DNA of 44,800 bases from NCBI GenBank assembly GCA_005881155.1, contig VBHN01000205.1:1-44800 (forward strand). The letters run 5' to 3'. A program made the position numbers and the translations under genes. This document shows positions 42,515-44,800 of this stretch, one piece after another; position 1 is the stretch's first letter, and each line of letters begins with the position of its first letter. This DNA comes from Chloroflexota bacterium (lineage in GTDB: Bacteria; Chloroflexota; Dormibacteria; Dormibacterales; Dormibacteraceae). The notes under the pieces were generated by a model, which was not told where the DNA came from, searched no databases, and saw only the letters and a program-made list of their open reading frames with translations.

Positions 42515-42928
42515 CTAGCGGCCGCGGGTTTCGGTCGTTTCGGAGCGCCAGCCCTCGACGCCCTTGGAGAGCTTGGCGGGCGTCGTCTCGGACTTGATCA
42601 GGTAATCGAGCGCGCCGAGCTTTAATCCGCGATCGACCAACTCCTTCTCGCCGTAGTTCGAAAGGATGATGACGGGAATGTTCTTCGTCACGCCGTCGGA
42701 GCGGAGGTTCTCGAGGACGGCGAAGCCGTCCATCTTGGGGAGGCGGATGTCCAGGAAGACGATGTCAGGTCGCGACTCTCGCGCCATTCGCAGGCCGGTC
42801 TCGCCGTCGGGAGCGACCGTGACCGAATAGCCGTCGAGCTCGAGCTTCAACTTGTACATCTGGGCGACCGCAGGGTCGTCCTCGACGAACAGAACGCGCA
42901 CCTCTTCGTCTCTAACCTGATAATCCAC
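42515..42928 (-). CDS. Single-domain response regulator
   Basis: A 137-residue stand-alone receiver. The acidic pair is in 'RVLFVEDDPAVAQMYKL', the phospho-acceptor is Asp60 in 'IVFLDIRLPKMDG', and the switch residues are in 'PVIILSNYG' and 'YLIKSE'. No output domain. It may act like a CheY/Spo0F relay for an orphan kinase such as the one at 8669. GTG start with an ideal ribosome site (see 42931). Confidence 0.93.
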   Translation of the reverse strand: MDYQVRDEEVRVLFVEDDPAVAQMYKLKLELDGYSVTVAPDGETGLRMARESRPDIVFLDIRLPKMDGFAVLENLRSDGVTKNIPVIILSNYGEKELVDRGLKLGALDYLIKSETTPAKLSKGVEGWRSETTETRGR

Positions 42929-42930
42929 CC

Positions 42931-42940
42931 GATCACCTCC
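42931..42940 (-). promoter_or_regulatory. Ideal Shine-Dalgarno of the response regulator
   Basis: GGAGGTGATC on the minus strand is fully complementary to the 16S rRNA 3' end (GATCACCTCC) and sits at optimal spacing before GTG 42928. It is the strongest ribosome site in the window and settles the start. Confidence 0.8.
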
Positions 42941-43156
42941 AGGGCACGGCCGACTAGAGGAAAACGTACACCAAACCGGCCCAGAGTGAGTCCGGAAACA
43001 GCCTTTTCGAGCGGCGATTTGATAGTGGCGCTTACACCTTTTCCCGACCGAAATCCCAGCCCGGCCGGGGCTTTACAAGGCGCTCCGAACCTGTATATTT
43101 GCCGGCCATGCCCAGCCTCCAAAAAGCTCTCGCTTGCGCGCTGGTGAACGCCTAGA
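42941..43156. other. Intergenic region between response regulator and broken hxlR
   Basis: About 215 bases without a credible gene (the track ORF at 42847 is a shadow). It is less GC-rich than its surroundings, with AT-rich pieces (CTGTATATTTGCC, GCGGCGATTTGATAG-like), and must hold promoters for both neighbours. Confidence 0.45.
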
Positions 43157-43466
43157 ATGGCCGTCGTGGCTGGCGGGGTAGTGGATCATGACGCTCGTTT
43201 CCAGCGGGCAATCGAGCTGATCGGAAAGCGCTGGACGGGGGCGGTCGTGAAAGCCCTGATGAGCAAGCCGGCCCGCTTCAACCAGCTCCTCGCCGGCATC
43301 CCCGGCATCAGCGAGCCTGGTCGAGCGGCTGGTCGATCCCGGGCCGCCGGTCCGCGTCAGCTATCGCCTCACCGCCAGGGGCCGCGCCGTGCAGCCGATC
43401 CTGGGCGCGATCAGCGAATGGGCTGACACCTGGCTTCCCGGCGGAGCGGTCTCGGTCGCCAGCTGA
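43157..43466 (+). pseudogene. HxlR-type regulator, frame-broken by an internal deletion
   Basis: The first frame has the HxlR opening 'FQRAIELIGKRWTGAVVKALM', then 'PARFNQLLAGIPGIS', and should go on with a recognition helix of about 15 residues (usually D-R-x-L-S-E-R-L). Instead the frame shifts; another frame gives 'SLVERLVDPGPPVRVSYRLTARGRAV' and 'ILGAISEWADTWL' to a TGA at 43464-43466. So the recognition helix is deleted and the frame broken near 43315. Such a protein cannot bind DNA normally. True loss or assembly artefact. Confidence 0.78.
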
Positions 43467-43527
43467 GGGAGCGGCCCAGCCGGGCCCTGCCGGACCCTCT
43501 CAGGCCCGCTGCTAACCTAACTAGGCC

Positions 43528-44121
43528 ATGCCCATTGGCGACCTTTTGCGCCGCCGGCCGGGCGACTCCCCACCCTGTCCCGCCTGCGGCGCCGGGGTGC
43601 CCTCGGGGTCGACCTTCTGCCCAAACTGCGGCATCCGCCTGGACGACCCGGACTCGCTGCCCCTGCACGTCGTCGACCGGACCACCAAGCTCTTCAACGA
43701 GCGTTTCATCCGGCCGATCCTGGAGGACGAGCTCGCCCGCGGTCATCGCTACGGGCGCTGGCTGGGCATCCTGCTGGTCGAGCTCCGGACCCAGAACGAC
43801 TACGGCTCCGGCAACCCGGACGGCCTCAAGACCATGGCAGCCTCGCTGATCGGCTCTCTCCGTGACGTCGACACGCCGGGCCTCTTGAAGCGGATGCCGG
43901 CACAGTTCGTGGTCCTGCTCCCGGAGGCCGAGATGTCCGGGACCGCGTACACGGCCAACCGGCTCCTGGAGGCCATCAACACCTCGCTCAAGACGGTCGA
44001 CCTGAAGGTCGCGGTGGGCCTCGTCTGCGTCAACCCGGCCAAGCGCTTCCGGGCCGGCGGGGTGATCGAGGCGGCCGGCCGCAGCCTGCGCACGGGACGT
44101 CCAGAGGTACTCGGCCGATAG
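43528..44121 (+). CDS. Zinc-ribbon protein with degenerate GGDEF-like domain
   Basis: A 197-residue protein. Two CxxC knuckles (C17PAC20 and C31PNC34) form a zinc ribbon. The rest resembles a worn-down diguanylate cyclase domain: 'VVDRTTKLFNERFIRPILEDEL' corresponds to D-x-L-T-x-L-x-N-R, 'RYGRWLGILLVELRT' to the metal-site strand, and 'LKRMPAQFVVLLPEAE' sits where R-x-G-G-D-E-F-x-x-L-L-P should be. With the GGDEF signature gone, c-di-GMP synthesis is excluded. Probably a sensory or adaptor protein. ATG start; the stop overlaps the next gene. Confidence 0.8.
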   Translation: MPIGDLLRRRPGDSPPCPACGAGVPSGSTFCPNCGIRLDDPDSLPLHVVDRTTKLFNERFIRPILEDELARGHRYGRWLGILLVELRTQNDYGSGNPDGLKTMAASLIGSLRDVDTPGLLKRMPAQFVVLLPEAEMSGTAYTANRLLEAINTSLKTVDLKVAVGLVCVNPAKRFRAGGVIEAAGRSLRTGRPEVLGR

Positions 44122-44702
44122 ACATCTTCCTGGCCCGGCACGGCGAGACCGAGTGGAGCAAGTCTGGGCGCCACACCGGCCTGACCGACCTTCCCCTCTT
44201 GCCCGAAGGCGAGGAACGGGCCCGGTCCCTGCAGCCGCGGCTGGCCGGCGAGAGGTTCGACGCCGTCCTCAGCAGCCCGCTCCAGCGGGCGCGCCGCACC
44301 GCCGTCCTCGCCGGCTTCGCGGACCCGACCCCGGAACCGCTGCTGGTGGAGTGGAACTACGGCGACTACGAGGGCATCACCAGCCGCGAGATCCACTCCC
44401 AGCGCCCGGACTGGGACCTCTGGCGCGACGGCTGCCCTGGCGGCGAGTCGCCGGAGGACGTCCGCGGCCGCGCGACCCGCCTTCTCCAGTCCCTGGAAGC
44501 GCGCGGCACCGCCTCGGTCATAGTCTTCAGCCACGGGCACTTCCTGCGCATGCTGTGCATCGTCTTCCTCGAGCTGCCGCTGGAGTCTGGCGCCAGGCTG
44601 AACCTGGATACGGCCGCCCTCAGCGTCCTGCGGAAGAGCGACCGCGGCCACCTGCTCCAGCTCTGGAACGACACCGGCCACTTGCCCGGATCTTCGGCCT
44701 AG
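44118..44702 (+). CDS. Histidine phosphatase family protein (unusual start)
   Basis: About 194 residues of the phosphoglycerate-mutase-like/CobC superfamily. The catalytic motif is 'IFLARHGETEWSKSGRH' with His8; the second His is in 'IVFSHGHFLRMLCI'; Glu in 'EWNYGDYEG' is the acid. The track begins at TTG 44199 and so loses the catalytic motif. No standard start is in frame upstream; ATA 44118 stands exactly where Met is expected and overlaps the preceding stop (ATAG). Likely a sugar-phosphate or nucleotide phosphatase. Confidence 0.85.
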   Translation: MDIFLARHGETEWSKSGRHTGLTDLPLLPEGEERARSLQPRLAGERFDAVLSSPLQRARRTAVLAGFADPTPEPLLVEWNYGDYEGITSREIHSQRPDWDLWRDGCPGGESPEDVRGRATRLLQSLEARGTASVIVFSHGHFLRMLCIVFLELPLESGARLNLDTAALSVLRKSDRGHLLQLWNDTGHLPGSSA

Positions 44703-44718
44703 GGCAAACTTTCGCGCA

Positions 44719-44800
44719 ATGCCCGCCATCACCCACGCCTTCTTGCTCGGCCTCGGGCTCCTGGCCATCTTCGTCGGGCTCGGGCTGGCCATCGTCCCCC
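44719..44800 (+). CDS. Start of a membrane protein (partial)
   Basis: An ATG opens a frame that reads 'MPAITHAFLLGLGLLAIFVGL' and continues to the window edge. It is strongly hydrophobic, consistent with a first membrane helix. Too short to name. Confidence 0.45.
   Translation, partial: MPAITHAFLLGLGLLAIFVGLGLAIVP

Noticed and set aside
42847-43122. 91-aa minus-strand ORF upstream of the response regulator
   Set aside because: Overlaps the regulator in another frame and also covers its ideal Shine-Dalgarno; no sign of coding.
1-44800. CRISPR arrays, tRNA or rRNA genes, IS elements
   Set aside because: No regularly spaced repeats, cloverleaf-like segments, transposase frames or flanking inverted repeats were seen by eye.

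Overview
This is a high-GC chromosomal window from a free-living, probably soil or terrestrial heterotroph. Lipoprotein signals, secreted proteins with Pro-rich tails, a GTG/TTG-rich start-codon usage, leaderless-looking promoters and the type of hut operon suggest an actinobacterial or Chloroflexota/Dormibacterota-like lineage. That placement is an inference; no rRNA or marker gene is present to settle it. No tRNA, rRNA, CRISPR array, IS element, prophage or integrase was seen.

Layout. (a) 1-4.8 kb: a LacI-controlled sugar locus with two ABC permeases (one cut by the window edge), a binding lipoprotein, the LacI regulator and a PfkB kinase; a clear promoter and perfect 12-bp operator lie in the divergent gap. 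(b) 4.8-8.4 kb: a copper amine oxidase and APC permease operon for amine uptake and oxidation. (c) 8.4-14.6 kb: a signalling block with a GAF-PAS histidine kinase, TetR, GAF-LuxR, a REC-histidine kinase hybrid and a PPK2 polyphosphate kinase. (d) 14.7-20.6 kb: secreted BNR-propeller and CHRD proteins, two tandem nucleotidyltransferases, a small secreted protein, a PNPOx-like protein and a three-His-box fatty acid desaturase. (e) 20.6-30.6 kb: the accessory part of most interest. It holds a membrane-anchored pseudokinase, two tandem paralogous small membrane proteins, a WYL regulator, two secreted proteins with a shared FnIII plus Pro-rich tail, a pterin dehydratase, and between them a 734-aa fusion of PAS, degenerate GGDEF, degenerate cNMP-binding and MinD/TadZ-type ATPase modules. 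(f) 30.6-36.2 kb: hutH-hutU-hutF-hutI with 4-nt overlaps; hutF carries an internal deletion and frameshift. (g) 36.2-44.8 kb: a gpmA split by one extra base, a cNMP-binding protein, two convergent DUF3048 lipoproteins, a VOC/MarR pair, a secreted coiled-coil C39-like peptidase, a single-domain response regulator, a broken HxlR regulator, a zinc-ribbon/degenerate-GGDEF protein and a histidine phosphatase.

Recurrent themes. Signalling modules have lost their catalytic residues (fusion protein, pseudokinase, zinc-ribbon GGDEF). Genes are packed by ATGA/GTGA/TTGA overlaps. Several genes appear to need non-standard starts (CTG, ATC, ATA). Three genes in the last 13 kb carry frame-breaking lesions, which may be real decay or assembly error. 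The best candidate for an undescribed system is the fusion ATPase, translationally coupled to one tailed secreted protein and close to a second.
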